DNA of 64,000 nucleotides from an uncultured Eubacteriales bacterium (GTDB lineage Bacteria; Bacillota; Clostridia; Oscillospirales; Oscillospiraceae), in contig CABQNH010000003.1 of the NCBI GenBank assembly GCA_902465435.1, positions 1-64,000 of the forward strand, in the 5' to 3' direction. The notes under the pieces were generated by a model, which saw only the letters and a list, made by a program, of their open reading frames with translations, searched no databases and was not told where the DNA came from. This document shows, piece by piece, positions 33,091 through 42,209 of the stretch. The first letter of the stretch is position 1; each line of letters starts with the position of its first letter. The position numbers and the translations under genes are program-made.

Positions 33091-33678
33091 ATGAATGTTC
33101 AAAGAGTCGCGTTTGTCACGTCTGCAACGACAAAGGCTGCGTTCCCGCAGGATCGCCTGCCCCAGATCGCCTTTGCAGGAAAGTCGAACGTCGGAAAATC
33201 CTCGGTCATCAATCGTCTGCTGCAGCGCAAAAACTTTGCGCGCGTCGGCGAGGTGCCGGGGAAGACCGTGCATATCAATTTCTTCCGGGTGGATGACAAG
33301 GCTTATTTTGTCGATCTCCCGGGTTACGGCTATGCCAAGGTGCCAAAGTCCGAAAAGGAGCGCTGGGCGAAGCTGATCGAGACGTACTTCGCGTCTGAGG
33401 ATACGATCGATTACGGTGTAATGATCGTGGACAGCCGCCATGCGCCGACAGAGCTGGACTGCGTTATGGCAAACTGGTTTTTGCAGTACGGGAAGCCCTT
33501 TGCGGTTGTTGCAAATAAGCTGGATAAGCTGAAAAAGAGCGAGATTGAGCCGAATTTGCTGCGGATCCGGCAGACGCTGCAGCTTCCGGACGCGGTGACG
33601 GTGATCCCGTTTTCCGCCGAGAAGGGAACCGGCCGCGAGGAGCTTATGCGGGAAATACTGCATTATACGAAATCATAA
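33091..33678 (+). CDS. engB: ribosome biogenesis GTPase EngB (YsxC/YihA)
   Basis: The 195-residue GTPase has G1 AFAGKSNVGKSS, the G2 Thr in EVPGKTVHINFF, G3 DLPGYGYAKV and G4 ANKLDKL. These are the marks of EngB/YsxC, needed for 50S assembly. It starts 9 bases after lon and shares its transcript. Confidence 0.95.
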   Translation: MNVQRVAFVTSATTKAAFPQDRLPQIAFAGKSNVGKSSVINRLLQRKNFARVGEVPGKTVHINFFRVDDKAYFVDLPGYGYAKVPKSEKERWAKLIETYFASEDTIDYGVMIVDSRHAPTELDCVMANWFLQYGKPFAVVANKLDKLKKSEIEPNLLRIRQTLQLPDAVTVIPFSAEKGTGREELMREILHYTKS

Positions 33679-34044
33679 GGCAGTCGCCCATGCGGCACGT
33701 TTTTGTTCGCAATGTGCAAGTGGGATCCGTTCCGAATGGCGGCTTATCGCGCAAGCAAAGGTGCCGTAAGCAAATTGCTGCACCACAATGGAGAATGTCT
33801 GCCCTGCTGTGCACGGGACAGGATATCCTCAAGGAGATACTTCCGCGTGGTCGCGGCAATGCATACGGGAACTTGTGCCGTGGCGGACAACCCAAGGCGA
33901 ATCTCACGTGGCCGGGGCAATAAAGAAGAATTAGCAAGAAAATCACCGGGAAGCGTCTGCAGCAGACGCTTTTCGGTGATTCTTTGTCTCGTATGGATTG
34001 TGATAGCGCCTGCAAAACTGCAACGCGAGCACGGGAGATTCTGC
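33679..34044. other. 360-base gap with a long hairpin
   Basis: Several short frames cross this stretch, but none has a ribosome binding site or recognisable product. The notable feature is a nearly perfect hairpin at 33941-33981: AATCACCG and AAGCGTCTGC pair with GCAGACGCTT and CGGTGATT around one A. It is followed by CTTTGTCT and can terminate the lon-engB message. What the first 260 bases do is unclear. Confidence 0.5.
33941..33988 (+). terminator. long-stem terminator of lon-engB
   Basis: Arms 33941-33960 and 33962-33981 pair over about 18 of 20 positions; a short T-rich stretch follows. Confidence 0.65.
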
Positions 34045-34073
34045 TTGCGCAACGACTGATTTCGTGCTATACT
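34045..34073 (+). promoter_or_regulatory. promoter of site-2 protease/scpAB operon
   Basis: TTGCGC (34045-34050), 17 bp, TATACT (34068-34073), with TGC directly before the -10 box (extended -10). It lies 23 bp before the start at 34097. Confidence 0.7.
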
Positions 34074-34096
34074 GGATAAAATAAGGGGAGAATTGC

Positions 34097-34792
34097 ATGA
34101 ACGGAATCATTGCCTGGCTGCATCAGCTGGATTTGAATAAATTGCTTGAACCGCTGGTCATTGTGCTTGCGGCGATTCTGTGCGTCTCTATTCATGAGAC
34201 GTGCCATGGTCTTGCTGCACTTTGGTTGGGCGACCGGACGGCAAAAAACGACGGGCGGCTGTCCTTAAATCCGCTGCGCCACATTGACCCGATCGGTCTT
34301 ATATTGATGGTCGTTGCACATTTCGGCTGGGCAAAGCCGGTCATGATCGATCCTCGTAATTTCAAGCATCCCAAGCGGGATATGGCGATCACTGCGGCGG
34401 CGGGACCGATTTCCAATCTGCTTTTGGCACTCGTGGCGCTGTTTTTTGCAAGTCTTCTTTTCCCGGTTGTCCTTGCACACCCCGACAGCATCCTGCTATA
34501 CTGGCTTTATATGCTGTTTCTTTATATCGCATCTTTGAGTGTCGGTATGTGCGTGTTCAACATTATCCCCATTTCGCCGCTCGACGGCTCCAAGGTACTT
34601 TTCAGCATTTTGCCGGAACGCGTTTACTGGAAAATCATGCGCTTTGAGCGCTATGGAATGCTTGCCCTGCTTGCAATCGTTTTGAGCGGCGTTCTGGACA
34701 AGCCCTTATATTTTTTGAACAATCACCTTTACAGCGCGCTGGCGAGGCTGGTTTGGCCGGCTGCCGAGTGGATTGCCCGGCTGTATAGTTAG
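34097..34792 (+). CDS. site-2 protease family (M50) membrane metalloprotease
   Basis: The 231-residue protein has about five hydrophobic segments. The zinc motif HETCH (residues 35-39) lies in the first, and NIIPISPLDGSKV is the downstream Asp signature of the M50 family. GWAKPVMIDPRNF is also typical of the short 'site-2 protease family' members found before scpA in Clostridia. It probably cuts membrane-bound substrates, which are not known. GGGGAG precedes the ATG. Confidence 0.85.
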   Translation: MNGIIAWLHQLDLNKLLEPLVIVLAAILCVSIHETCHGLAALWLGDRTAKNDGRLSLNPLRHIDPIGLILMVVAHFGWAKPVMIDPRNFKHPKRDMAITAAAGPISNLLLALVALFFASLLFPVVLAHPDSILLYWLYMLFLYIASLSVGMCVFNIIPISPLDGSKVLFSILPERVYWKIMRFERYGMLALLAIVLSGVLDKPLYFLNNHLYSALARLVWPAAEWIARLYS

Positions 34793-34800
34793 GAGTAGCC

Positions 34801-35601
34801 ATGGAAGAGCCGCAATATCATCTTGCGGGCATCTTGAAATCCAAGCAGAATTTAAGCGAGGACTTTGACGGCCCGCTGGACGTTATTTTATTATTGCTTT
34901 CGAAAAATAAAATTGAAATTCAGGACATTCGCATTTCCTCCATTTTGGAGCAATATCTTGCGTATTTGGATGAGATGAAGCGAATGGACATGGAAATTGC
35001 AAGCGAGTTTATTGCAATGGCCTCCTACTTAATGGTCATCAAAACGAAGATGCTCCTTTCCGCCGCCGAGCAGGAAGAGGCGCAGTCCGAAATGGAACTG
35101 CTGATTCAGTCGCTGGCGGAGCGCCAGCGCAAGGAGGCCTTCGGGCAAATCAAAACGGCTATGCAGTTTTTAGAAGGGCGCAATGAGATCGGATGCAGCC
35201 TGTTTACCAAGCAGCCGGAGCCATACGAGGTGGACAAAACCTACCGGTATGTCCACGAAAAGCAGGACTTGGTTGCTGCGCTGCAGGCAATTGCGGATCG
35301 GACGGAGCGTCAGCTCCCGCCGCCGGTTGCCAGCTTTGAGGGTATTGTCGGCGCAGAGCCGTACCCGGTCGCAAGAAAAGCGGCGGAGCTGTTAAAGCGT
35401 CTTGCAGCGCTCGGCGCGGCAAAGTTCCGACGCTTGTTTCGCGGCAGCCGCAGCCGCAGCGAGATCGTCGCGACATTTCTTGCGGTACTGGAGCTGTGTA
35501 AGCTTCGCAATGTGGTGATCGACGACGGAGAGACAGAACCGACGGTGCGCTTTCTGGCGATGACACCGGAGGAACAGGAGGCGGCAAATGGAACGAACTG
35601 A
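34801..35601 (+). CDS. scpA: segregation and condensation protein A
   Basis: The 266-residue kleisin has the conserved N-terminal part DFDGPLDVILLLLSKNKIEI and EFIAMASYLMVIKTKMLL, and the C-terminal winged-helix part with EIVATFLAVLELCKL. It links the SMC heads in the SMC-ScpAB condensin. It overlaps scpB by 14 bases. Confidence 0.93.
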   Translation: MEEPQYHLAGILKSKQNLSEDFDGPLDVILLLLSKNKIEIQDIRISSILEQYLAYLDEMKRMDMEIASEFIAMASYLMVIKTKMLLSAAEQEEAQSEMELLIQSLAERQRKEAFGQIKTAMQFLEGRNEIGCSLFTKQPEPYEVDKTYRYVHEKQDLVAALQAIADRTERQLPPPVASFEGIVGAEPYPVARKAAELLKRLAALGAAKFRRLFRGSRSRSEIVATFLAVLELCKLRNVVIDDGETEPTVRFLAMTPEEQEAANGTN

Positions 35602-36208
35602 ATTGATGTGTGCGATTGAGGCAATTCTGTTTGCGGCCGGAGATCCCGTGGAGTTATCCCGCATTGCCTTTGCAACGGAAGCCGACCCGCAGGAGGTGGA
35701 GCGGGCCGCGCAGGAGCTGATGGACAAGCTGCGCTTTGAACGTCGGGGCGTAAAGCTTGTACGGCTGGAAAACGCATATCAGATGTGCTCGAGCGGGGAA
35801 ATGGCCGGTTATGTGACCAAGGCGCTGGAAACACGAAAGCCGCCGCGCCTGTCTGCGTCACAGCTGGAGACACTGACGATTATTGCGTATTATCAGCCTG
35901 CGACAAAGGCTGCGGTAGAGAAGCTGCGCGGCGTGGACAGTTCGTACTCCGTCAACGCGCTGCTGACAAAAAAACTGATCGAGGAGTGCGGCCGGTTAAA
36001 CGTGCCGGGAAGGCCGATCCTTTATCGCACAACGCCGGACTTTTTGCGCACCTTCGGAATCTCTTCCTTAGCGGAGCTGCCGGAAATCGAGAAGATTTCC
36101 TTTTCCGGCGGCAGCCAGCTCAGCATGGAGCTTCCGGAGGAGCCTGCGCAGGAAGGTCCACAGGCTGAGCAGGAAAGTGCGCAGGCTGCGCAGGAGCCGA
36201 CGTCATGA
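35588..36208 (+). CDS. scpB: segregation and condensation protein B
   Basis: The 206-residue protein consists of two winged helices with the signatures IEAILFAAGDPVELS, LSASQLETLTIIAYYQPATK and RPILYRTTPDFLRTFGI. The last 30 residues are a low-complexity Gln/Glu/Ala tail. It partners ScpA in chromosome condensation. It overlaps scpA and the next gene. Confidence 0.93.
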   Translation: MERTELMCAIEAILFAAGDPVELSRIAFATEADPQEVERAAQELMDKLRFERRGVKLVRLENAYQMCSSGEMAGYVTKALETRKPPRLSASQLETLTIIAYYQPATKAAVEKLRGVDSSYSVNALLTKKLIEECGRLNVPGRPILYRTTPDFLRTFGISSLAELPEIEKISFSGGSQLSMELPEEPAQEGPQAEQESAQAAQEPTS

Positions 36209-36834
36209 TCGCGCTCTGCATCGTTCTGGGGCTGCTGCTTTTGCTGCTGCTCCTGCCGGTCGGCGTTTGCTTTCGCTATGATGAAAACGGCGCGGTACTG
36301 TCTGCCATAGCGGGGATCATAAAAATCAGGCTGTTTCCGCGCGCCAAGAAGGCGGCTAAGGTCACCAAAACCTCGGCACAAAAAAAAGCGCCGAAGGCAA
36401 AGAACTGGCACGAGACAAAGACGGCCGAGACGCCAAAGACGTTGGGCGGCAAGCTGAAGGACTTTCTGCCTTTTATTCGGCTGGCTGCCTCCATGGCGGG
36501 GGATTTTCGGCGCAGACTGGTCATGCGGTGCTGCAAAATTCGTGTGACCGTCGGCGGGAAGGACCCGGCTGACACCGCTGTCGCCTATGGCGCGGCATGG
36601 GCGGCCGTTGGTACGGCGACACCGATTCTGCAAAGTGCGTTTCGCGTTAAGAAGCAGGATGTTGCCGTAGACTGCGATTTTGCAGCGGAGGGAACGACGG
36701 TAACGGCAGAGCTTCGGGTTACCATCCGTGTGGGGCAGTCGCTCCGACTGCTGCTCCGCTATGGTGTGCGCTTTTGGAAGCAATGGCGTATTTATAAAAA
36801 GGGAGGAAACGAAAATGAATCATCCGGTCAGTGA
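36205..36834 (+). CDS. DUF2953 family membrane protein
   Basis: The start overlaps the scpB stop (ATGA). The 209-residue protein begins with a hydrophobic anchor (IVLGLLLLLLLLPVGVCF), then a Lys/Ala-rich linker, then a conserved domain with AVAYGAAWAAVGTATPIL, the typical DUF2953 segment. In spore formers this family often precedes ytfJ, as here, and a sporulation role is suspected. Its end overlaps ytfJ by 20 bases. Confidence 0.75.
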   Translation: MIALCIVLGLLLLLLLLPVGVCFRYDENGAVLSAIAGIIKIRLFPRAKKAAKVTKTSAQKKAPKAKNWHETKTAETPKTLGGKLKDFLPFIRLAASMAGDFRRRLVMRCCKIRVTVGGKDPADTAVAYGAAWAAVGTATPILQSAFRVKKQDVAVDCDFAAEGTTVTAELRVTIRVGQSLRLLLRYGVRFWKQWRIYKKGGNENESSGQ

Positions 36835-37216
36835 TATGCTGGACAATGCGATGGGGAAGATCCGGGAGCTGGTGGACGCCAATACGGTGGTCGGCGAGGC
36901 AATCCATACCCCTGAGGGCGTGACGATTATCCCGATTTCTAAAATCAGCATCGCGTTTGCAGGAGGCGGCTCCGATTTTGCCGCACAGAAGACGCGGGCG
37001 GAGCAGGGCTATCCTTATGGCGGCGGCAGCGGCTGCGGCGTGAAGGTACATCCGGTTGCATTTTTGGTCATTCGCGGCGAAAACGTTCGTCTCCTGCCGA
37101 TCGGCGAACCGGCGGCAACGGCGGCTGACCGGGTCATCGATATGCTGCCGGAGCTGGTGGACAAGGTTTCTGCATTCCTGGAGGAGCGGAAGGGAAAGAA
37201 AACTTCCGAAATTTAA
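36815..37216 (+). CDS. ytfJ: GerW/YtfJ family spore protein
   Basis: AGGAGG (GGGAGGAAACGAAA before the ATG) sets the start at 36815. The 133-residue protein has TVVGEAIHTPEGVTIIPISK, a glycine-rich loop (GYPYGGGSGCGV) and AFLVIRGENVRLLPI, as in the GerW (YtfJ) family. YtfJ is made in the forespore and in Bacillus affects germination with lytic enzymes. The 36.8 kb gene pair DUF2953-ytfJ is a usual sporulation association. Confidence 0.85.
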   Translation: MNHPVSDMLDNAMGKIRELVDANTVVGEAIHTPEGVTIIPISKISIAFAGGGSDFAAQKTRAEQGYPYGGGSGCGVKVHPVAFLVIRGENVRLLPIGEPAATAADRVIDMLPELVDKVSAFLEERKGKKTSEI

Positions 37217-37264
37217 CGCAAATATTGTCCCTGCGTATGCCAAAAACTACGCAGGGTGATAAAA

Positions 37265-38341
37265 ATGATACAAAAGCAGCTTGCGGCGGCGATGCTCAGC
37301 GTGGCCGTCGCGCTTTGCGCCGCATCGAATGCGGCCGCTGCGCCGGAAACATCAGCGCCGTGCGTTTCTGCCCGACATGCGATCCTGATCGATGCGACGA
37401 CCGGAGAGACGCTCTACGAGAAGGCTGCGGATGAGGAAGCGCTGATCGCAAGCACGACCAAGATCATGACGGGACTGCTGATCTGCGAGGTCTGCGATCT
37501 GTCGCAGGAGTTTCGTGTGCCGAAGGAGGCAGTCGGGATCGAAGGCTCGTCCATGTACCTGAAGGAGGGGGAGGTTCTGCACGTGCAGGATCTTCTTTAC
37601 GGCATGATGCTGCAGTCCGGAAATGACGCGGCAGTTGCGCTGGCGATTGCCTGCGACGGGTCGGTAGAACGCTTTGTGGAGCGGATGAACGCCCGCGCGC
37701 GAGAGCTTGGATTAAAGGGCACACAGTATGCCAATCCGAATGGGCTGGATCATGCGGAGAATCATTCGACTGCGCGCGATTTGGCGGCGCTGACACGCTG
37801 CGCGCTGCAGAACGAGGCGTTTTATCGCACGGTCAGCACCAAGACCGTTCACATTGGGAATCGGGTGATTTCCAACCACAATAAGCTCCTGTGGCGTTAT
37901 CCGGGAGCGATCGGCGTAAAGACCGGATTCACAAAAGCAGCAGGAAGAATCTTAGTCGGCGCAGCCGAGCGAAACGGAAGACGTTTGATTTCCGTCACAA
38001 TTTATGCGCCGAATGATTGGTCGGACCATGTCAAGCTGTTTGATTACGGCTTTTCCGGTTTGGAGGAGCGGCAGCTCGTTCAGGCCGGTGCGGTTGTGGC
38101 GGAGGTGGAGATTCTGTCCGGTGAGAAAAAAACGGCGCCGCTCGTGGCGCAGACGGACGTGCGGTTTTACCTTCGTCCGCAGGAGACGATTCGGCTGAAG
38201 CTGCTGCGGCCGGCCTTTGCCTATGCGCCGGTTGCCTGCGGCCAATATGCCGGAGAAGCTGCGTTGATGCTTGGCGATACACAGATTGCCAGGGTTTCCC
38301 TTTCTTGGGGACAGAGCGTGGCCCAAAGCGGCAAAAAGTAG
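37265..38341 (+). CDS. dacF: D-alanyl-D-alanine carboxypeptidase (S11)
   Basis: The 358-residue protein has a signal peptide (residues 1-24, ending ASNAAAA) and the three penicillin-binding motifs: Ser63 in STTK, SGN at 118 and KTG at 219. Residues after about 260 form the usual beta-rich C-terminal domain. It trims pentapeptides of peptidoglycan outside the cell. ATG 37265 is preferred to GTG 37256, with GGGTGA upstream. Position next to ytfJ suggests the sporulation type (DacF), which is inference. Confidence 0.85.
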   Translation: MIQKQLAAAMLSVAVALCAASNAAAAPETSAPCVSARHAILIDATTGETLYEKAADEEALIASTTKIMTGLLICEVCDLSQEFRVPKEAVGIEGSSMYLKEGEVLHVQDLLYGMMLQSGNDAAVALAIACDGSVERFVERMNARARELGLKGTQYANPNGLDHAENHSTARDLAALTRCALQNEAFYRTVSTKTVHIGNRVISNHNKLLWRYPGAIGVKTGFTKAAGRILVGAAERNGRRLISVTIYAPNDWSDHVKLFDYGFSGLEERQLVQAGAVVAEVEILSGEKKTAPLVAQTDVRFYLRPQETIRLKLLRPAFAYAPVACGQYAGEAALMLGDTQIARVSLSWGQSVAQSGKK

Positions 38342-38609
38342 CGGCGCAGGGGGCGAAACCACGGGCAATGCGTGGCTGCTTTGCCGCGGTGCGCTAGGGA
38401 ACCGTTTTTGACACGCTGACAGAACTTAACAAAGTTCAAAACGGTGATAATACAAAGGATCGCATTCCGGCTTTGACAGAATTTGTTTCAATTTCACCGG
38501 AAAGAGAATGGCTGCGCTTCTAAGAAAATGGCCGAGAATCGTTTCTGGATTTGACAGCTGCTGACTTGATGGACAGGCCAAGGCGGTATGCCGCCGGGGG
38601 AGCTGAGAT
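38342..38609. other. gene-free stretch with nested inverted repeat
   Basis: No gene is seen. CCGTTTT (38402-38408) pairs with AAAACGG (38438-38444), enclosing GAACTT-AACA-AAGTTC (38422-38437). It may terminate the dacF message. The 14-base word TTTTTGACACGCTG (38405-38418) occurs again at 59349-59362. Confidence 0.5.
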
Positions 38610-39317
38610 ATGGAAGAACGAATACAAAAAATCCTCTCAAGCCGCGGCATGGCCTCCCGCCGTGCGGCGGAGGAATGGATCCGTCAGGGCAGGGTTCGTG
38701 TAAACGGGAGCACTGCCTGTCTTGGCGACAGCGCGGACCCCGTAAAGGACGTTATTGAGGTGGACGGCGTGCCGCTGCCGCGGGCGCCGGAGTACGTTTA
38801 TATTCTGCTGAACAAGCCGCGCGGCTTTGTAACGACGGCTGTCGATCCGCAGGGACGAAGAACGGTTCTGGAGCTGGTCGCGGACTGCGGGACGCGCGTC
38901 TATCCGGTTGGGCGGCTCGATCTGTTTTCAGAGGGGCTGCTGCTTCTGACGAATGACGGAGCGCTTGCAAATCATATGACGCACCCGAGCGGCTGCGTCC
39001 GGAAGGTGTACCATGTCTGGGTCAGCGGCTACCGCGACGGCGCAGTGCGCCGTCTTTCCGAGCCGATCCAATTAGATGGCAGACGGATCCGTCGTCCGCT
39101 TGTCCGGCTCCTTTCGGAAAATGAGTGCGTCGCTATGCTGGAAATTACCATTTTTGAGGGGAGAAACCGGCAGATTCGGCGGATGTGCGAGCACGCCGGA
39201 CTGAAGGTCACGCGCCTGAAGCGCGTGCAAGAGGGAGGCCTGATGCTTGGCACGCTCCCGGTCGGAAAGTGGCGGTATTTGACGCAGGCGGAATGCGCCG
39301 CACTGAAAGCGGATTAA
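38610..39317 (+). CDS. rluB: ribosomal large/small subunit pseudouridine synthase, RsuA/RluB type
   Basis: The 235-residue protein begins with an S4 RNA-binding domain (ERIQKILSSRGMASRRAAEE) followed by the pseudouridine synthase domain. The catalytic Asp lies in VGRLDLFSEGLLLLTNDG; LNKPRGFVTT and EGRNRQIRRM are further signatures. In Firmicutes with this operon layout it is usually RluB, which acts on 23S rRNA; RsuA cannot be excluded. GGGGGAG precedes the start. Confidence 0.88.
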   Translation: MEERIQKILSSRGMASRRAAEEWIRQGRVRVNGSTACLGDSADPVKDVIEVDGVPLPRAPEYVYILLNKPRGFVTTAVDPQGRRTVLELVADCGTRVYPVGRLDLFSEGLLLLTNDGALANHMTHPSGCVRKVYHVWVSGYRDGAVRRLSEPIQLDGRRIRRPLVRLLSENECVAMLEITIFEGRNRQIRRMCEHAGLKVTRLKRVQEGGLMLGTLPVGKWRYLTQAECAALKAD

Positions 39318-39339
39318 TTTGCAGGAATATGTTTCTTTC

Positions 39340-39368
39340 TTGCAAAACGGAGAAAAATCGTGTATGAT
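39340..39368 (+). promoter_or_regulatory. promoter of rpiR-ispH operon (TTGCAA-17-TATGAT)
   Basis: TTGCAA (39340-39345) and TATGAT (39363-39368) are 17 bp apart, 60 bp before the RpiR-type gene. Confidence 0.65.
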
Positions 39369-39428
39369 ATTCTAAATTGTGTTTGCGCTTAGTGCGCAGG
39401 AATTCAGAGAGAAAAGGGGAGAGAAACT

Positions 39429-40295
39429 ATGCCGTCGTCGGATGTGCTTTCGGCCATTCAGGCAGGAATGAGCGGCTTCTCCAAGGGACAGAAGCTGATT
39501 GCAAAATATATTCTGGACTATTACGATAAGGCAGCGTTTATGACGGCCTGCGTGCTTGGCCGGACGGTCGGCGTATCTGAGTCTACTGTGGTGCGCTTTG
39601 CATTGGAGATCGGATTTTCCGGCTATCCCGCGATGCAGAAAGCACTGCAGGAGATGATCCTCAACCGCCTGACCTCGGTGCAGCGAATTGAGGTCGCAAA
39701 CGATCGGATTGGCGATCAGGACATTGTTTCCATGGTGCTGCAGGCGGATATCGATAAAATCCGCGCGACCAATGATGCCACGGATCGCGCTGCGTTTGAC
39801 GGTGCGGTTGACGCAATTTTAGCGGCGAAGAATATTTACATATTGGGTGTGCGTTCCTCGTCTGCGCTTGCGGGCTTTTTAGGCTTCTATTTCAATTATA
39901 TGTTTGACAATGTGCACCTTGTAACGACATCGGCCTCCGGCGAGATGTTTGAGCATATTGTGCGGGTCGCGCCGGGCGATGTGGTGATCGGCATCAGCTT
40001 CCCGCGCTATTCTACCTCGACGATCAAGGCAATCTCCCACTGTAAGAGCGTCGGCGCGACGGTGATTGCCCTGACGGATTCCATGCATTCGCCGGTCGGC
40101 AAGTGCGCGGACTATGTGCTGGTGGCAAAGAGCGATATGGTTTCTCTCGTCGATTCGCTGGTTGCGCCGATGAGCCTTATCAACGCGGTCATTGTGGCGA
40201 TCGCAGCAAAACGGGAAAAGGAAGTCTCCCACATCTTTACCAATCTCGAGCGCTTGTGGGATGAATACGAGGTTTACGAAAAAGTCGATGTATGA
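39429..40295 (+). CDS. MurR/RpiR family transcriptional regulator
   Basis: The 288-residue protein has an N-terminal helix-turn-helix (residues 5-80, LGRTVGVSESTVVRFALEIGF) and a C-terminal SIS sugar-phosphate-binding domain (IYILGVRSSSALAGFLGFY and GDVVIGISFPRYSTSTIKA). The family senses phosphosugars and controls sugar or cell-wall recycling genes. No such gene is adjacent; the regulator overlaps the flavoprotein gene by 8 bases. Confidence 0.88.
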   Translation: MPSSDVLSAIQAGMSGFSKGQKLIAKYILDYYDKAAFMTACVLGRTVGVSESTVVRFALEIGFSGYPAMQKALQEMILNRLTSVQRIEVANDRIGDQDIVSMVLQADIDKIRATNDATDRAAFDGAVDAILAAKNIYILGVRSSSALAGFLGFYFNYMFDNVHLVTTSASGEMFEHIVRVAPGDVVIGISFPRYSTSTIKAISHCKSVGATVIALTDSMHSPVGKCADYVLVAKSDMVSLVDSLVAPMSLINAVIVAIAAKREKEVSHIFTNLERLWDEYEVYEKVDV

Positions 40296-41535
40296 TGTAA
40301 TCGTGGTAGGCGGCGGCGCTGCGGGAATGTTCGCGGCAATTATTGCGGCAAGGAACGGCGCGCGTGTCGCCTTGTTCGAACAAAATGAACGGCTGGGGAA
40401 AAAGCTTGCCATTACCGGAAAGGGCCGCTGCAATGTGACCAATCATTGCGAGCCTGCGGATGTTCTCAAGAACGTTCCGCATAACGCACGCTTCCTGTTC
40501 AGCGCGGTGAACCGGTTCCCGCCGCAGGCCATGGAGCAGTTTTTGGAGGACAACGGCTGCCCTGTGAAGGTCGAGCGGGGAAATCGCGTATTTCCTGCGT
40601 CGGATCGCTCCTTCTCTGTGATCGATGCGCTGGAGCGCGCAATGCGGGAAGGTGGGGTCACGCTTCGGCGCGGGCGCGTTCTTTCCGTTTTAGAGGAAAA
40701 CGGGCAGGTTTGCGGCGTAAGAACGGCGCAGGAGAAGATTCTCAGTAAGCGGGTCATCCTCTGCACGGGCGGCGCCAGCTATCCCGCGACCGGCTCGCGG
40801 GGCGATGGCTATCGAATGGCGCAGGCACTGGGGCATACTGTGGTTCCGCCGGTCGGTTCGCTTGTGCCGCTGGAGCAGAACGGAACGGATTGCGCGAGAA
40901 TGCAGGGCTTGTCCCTGCGTAATGTGGGAGTAAAGCTGCAGAATGCCCATGGAAAAATCGTATATGAGGATTTTGGCGAGCTGCTTTTTACACACTTCGG
41001 TGTTTCCGGGCCGACGGTGCTTTCCGCGAGCGCGCATATGGAGGGCGACGAGGGCTACACACTTATTCTGGATCTCAAGCCCGCGCTGGACGAGCAGAAG
41101 CTCGACGCGCGGATCCTCCGCGATTTTCAAAAATACCAGAATCGAAATCTGGAAAACGCACTTCTGGATTTATATCCAAGGACGATGATCCCGGTGCTGC
41201 TGGCGCGGCTGGCGCTTGCACCGGATACCAAAACAAATTTTGTGACGAAGCAGCAGCGGCATGCGCTGCTGGAGCTGACAAAGCGATTTCCGATTCAAAT
41301 TTTAAAAAAGCGTCCGGTGGAGGAGGCAATCATAACCTCCGGCGGTGTAAAGGTTTCCGAGGTGGATCCGAAAACCATGCAGTCTAAAAAAATTGCCGGA
41401 CTGTATTTTGCCGGGGAGCTGCTGGACTGCGACGCTTATACAGGCGGATTTAATTTGCAGATCGCCTGGTCGACCGCGTTTGCGGCGGGGACGGCTGTGT
41501 GCGCTGCCAATGGAAAAGAGGAACAAAATACATGA
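40288..41535 (+). CDS. FAD-dependent oxidoreductase, HI0933/YhiN family
   Basis: The 415-residue flavoprotein begins with YDVIVVGGGAAGMFAAIIAA, a dinucleotide-binding fold, followed by GKKLAITGKGRCNVTN, the family signature. LCTGGASYPATGSRGDGY and the C-terminal LLDCDAYTGGFNLQIAWST confirm the HI0933-like group (annotated as aminoacetone oxidase family). The substrate is unknown. It is coupled to cmk by an ATGA overlap. Confidence 0.85.
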   Translation: MYDVIVVGGGAAGMFAAIIAARNGARVALFEQNERLGKKLAITGKGRCNVTNHCEPADVLKNVPHNARFLFSAVNRFPPQAMEQFLEDNGCPVKVERGNRVFPASDRSFSVIDALERAMREGGVTLRRGRVLSVLEENGQVCGVRTAQEKILSKRVILCTGGASYPATGSRGDGYRMAQALGHTVVPPVGSLVPLEQNGTDCARMQGLSLRNVGVKLQNAHGKIVYEDFGELLFTHFGVSGPTVLSASAHMEGDEGYTLILDLKPALDEQKLDARILRDFQKYQNRNLENALLDLYPRTMIPVLLARLALAPDTKTNFVTKQQRHALLELTKRFPIQILKKRPVEEAIITSGGVKVSEVDPKTMQSKKIAGLYFAGELLDCDAYTGGFNLQIAWSTAFAAGTAVCAANGKEEQNT

Positions 41536-42209
41536 AAAAGCATTATTCAGTTGCGATTGACGGCCCGGTCGGCGCAGGGAAAAGCACGATTGCCCGTCAG
41601 GTCGCGAAGGAGCTTGGCTTCTATTATGTGGATACCGGCGCGATCTATCGCACGGTTGGCTACCACATGACGCTTATGGGCATTGGTCCGCGCGACGTGG
41701 ACGGAATTACCCGCCTGATTGACGATGTCAACCTGAAAATTACATATGACGAGGCAGGTCTTCAGCATATGCTGCTCAACGGCATGGATGTGACGGACGA
41801 AATTCGCACGCCGGAGGCCTCTATGGTCGCGTCCAAGATTGCGGCGCAGGCAGTCGTGCGCGACTATCTTCTGGAGCTGCAGCGCGCGCTTGCCGAGGAG
41901 CACAGCGTTGTGATGGACGGCCGGGATATCGGCACGGTCGTGCTTCCGCATGCCGATGTGAAGATTTTCCTGACGGCCGCGCCGGAGGTCAGGGCAAAGC
42001 GCCGCTATGACGAGCTGAAGGCGAAGGGGAAAGAGGTCCCCTTTGAGAAGGTACTGAGCGACCTGATGGCGCGCGACGAGCAGGATATGAACCGACCCAT
42101 CGCGCCCCTGAAGTGCGCGAAGGACGCGATTCGTCTGGATACCTCGGCGCTGGATTTTGACGGCAGTGTGAAGGCTGTTCGGAAAATCATCGAGGAGAAG
42201 ATCCAATGA
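41532..42209 (+). CDS. cmk: cytidylate kinase
   Basis: The 225-residue protein has Walker A AIDGPVGAGKST, YYVDTGAIYRTVGYH, VVMDGRDIGTVVLP and RDEQDMNRPIAPLK, all marks of CMP kinase. It phosphorylates CMP and dCMP. ATGA overlaps link it to the genes on both sides. Confidence 0.95.
   Translation: MKKHYSVAIDGPVGAGKSTIARQVAKELGFYYVDTGAIYRTVGYHMTLMGIGPRDVDGITRLIDDVNLKITYDEAGLQHMLLNGMDVTDEIRTPEASMVASKIAAQAVVRDYLLELQRALAEEHSVVMDGRDIGTVVLPHADVKIFLTAAPEVRAKRRYDELKAKGKEVPFEKVLSDLMARDEQDMNRPIAPLKCAKDAIRLDTSALDFDGSVKAVRKIIEEKIQ

Noticed and set aside
33690..34059. Two overlapping ORFs after engB
   Set aside because: They lack binding sites and family features, and one crosses the long terminator hairpin.
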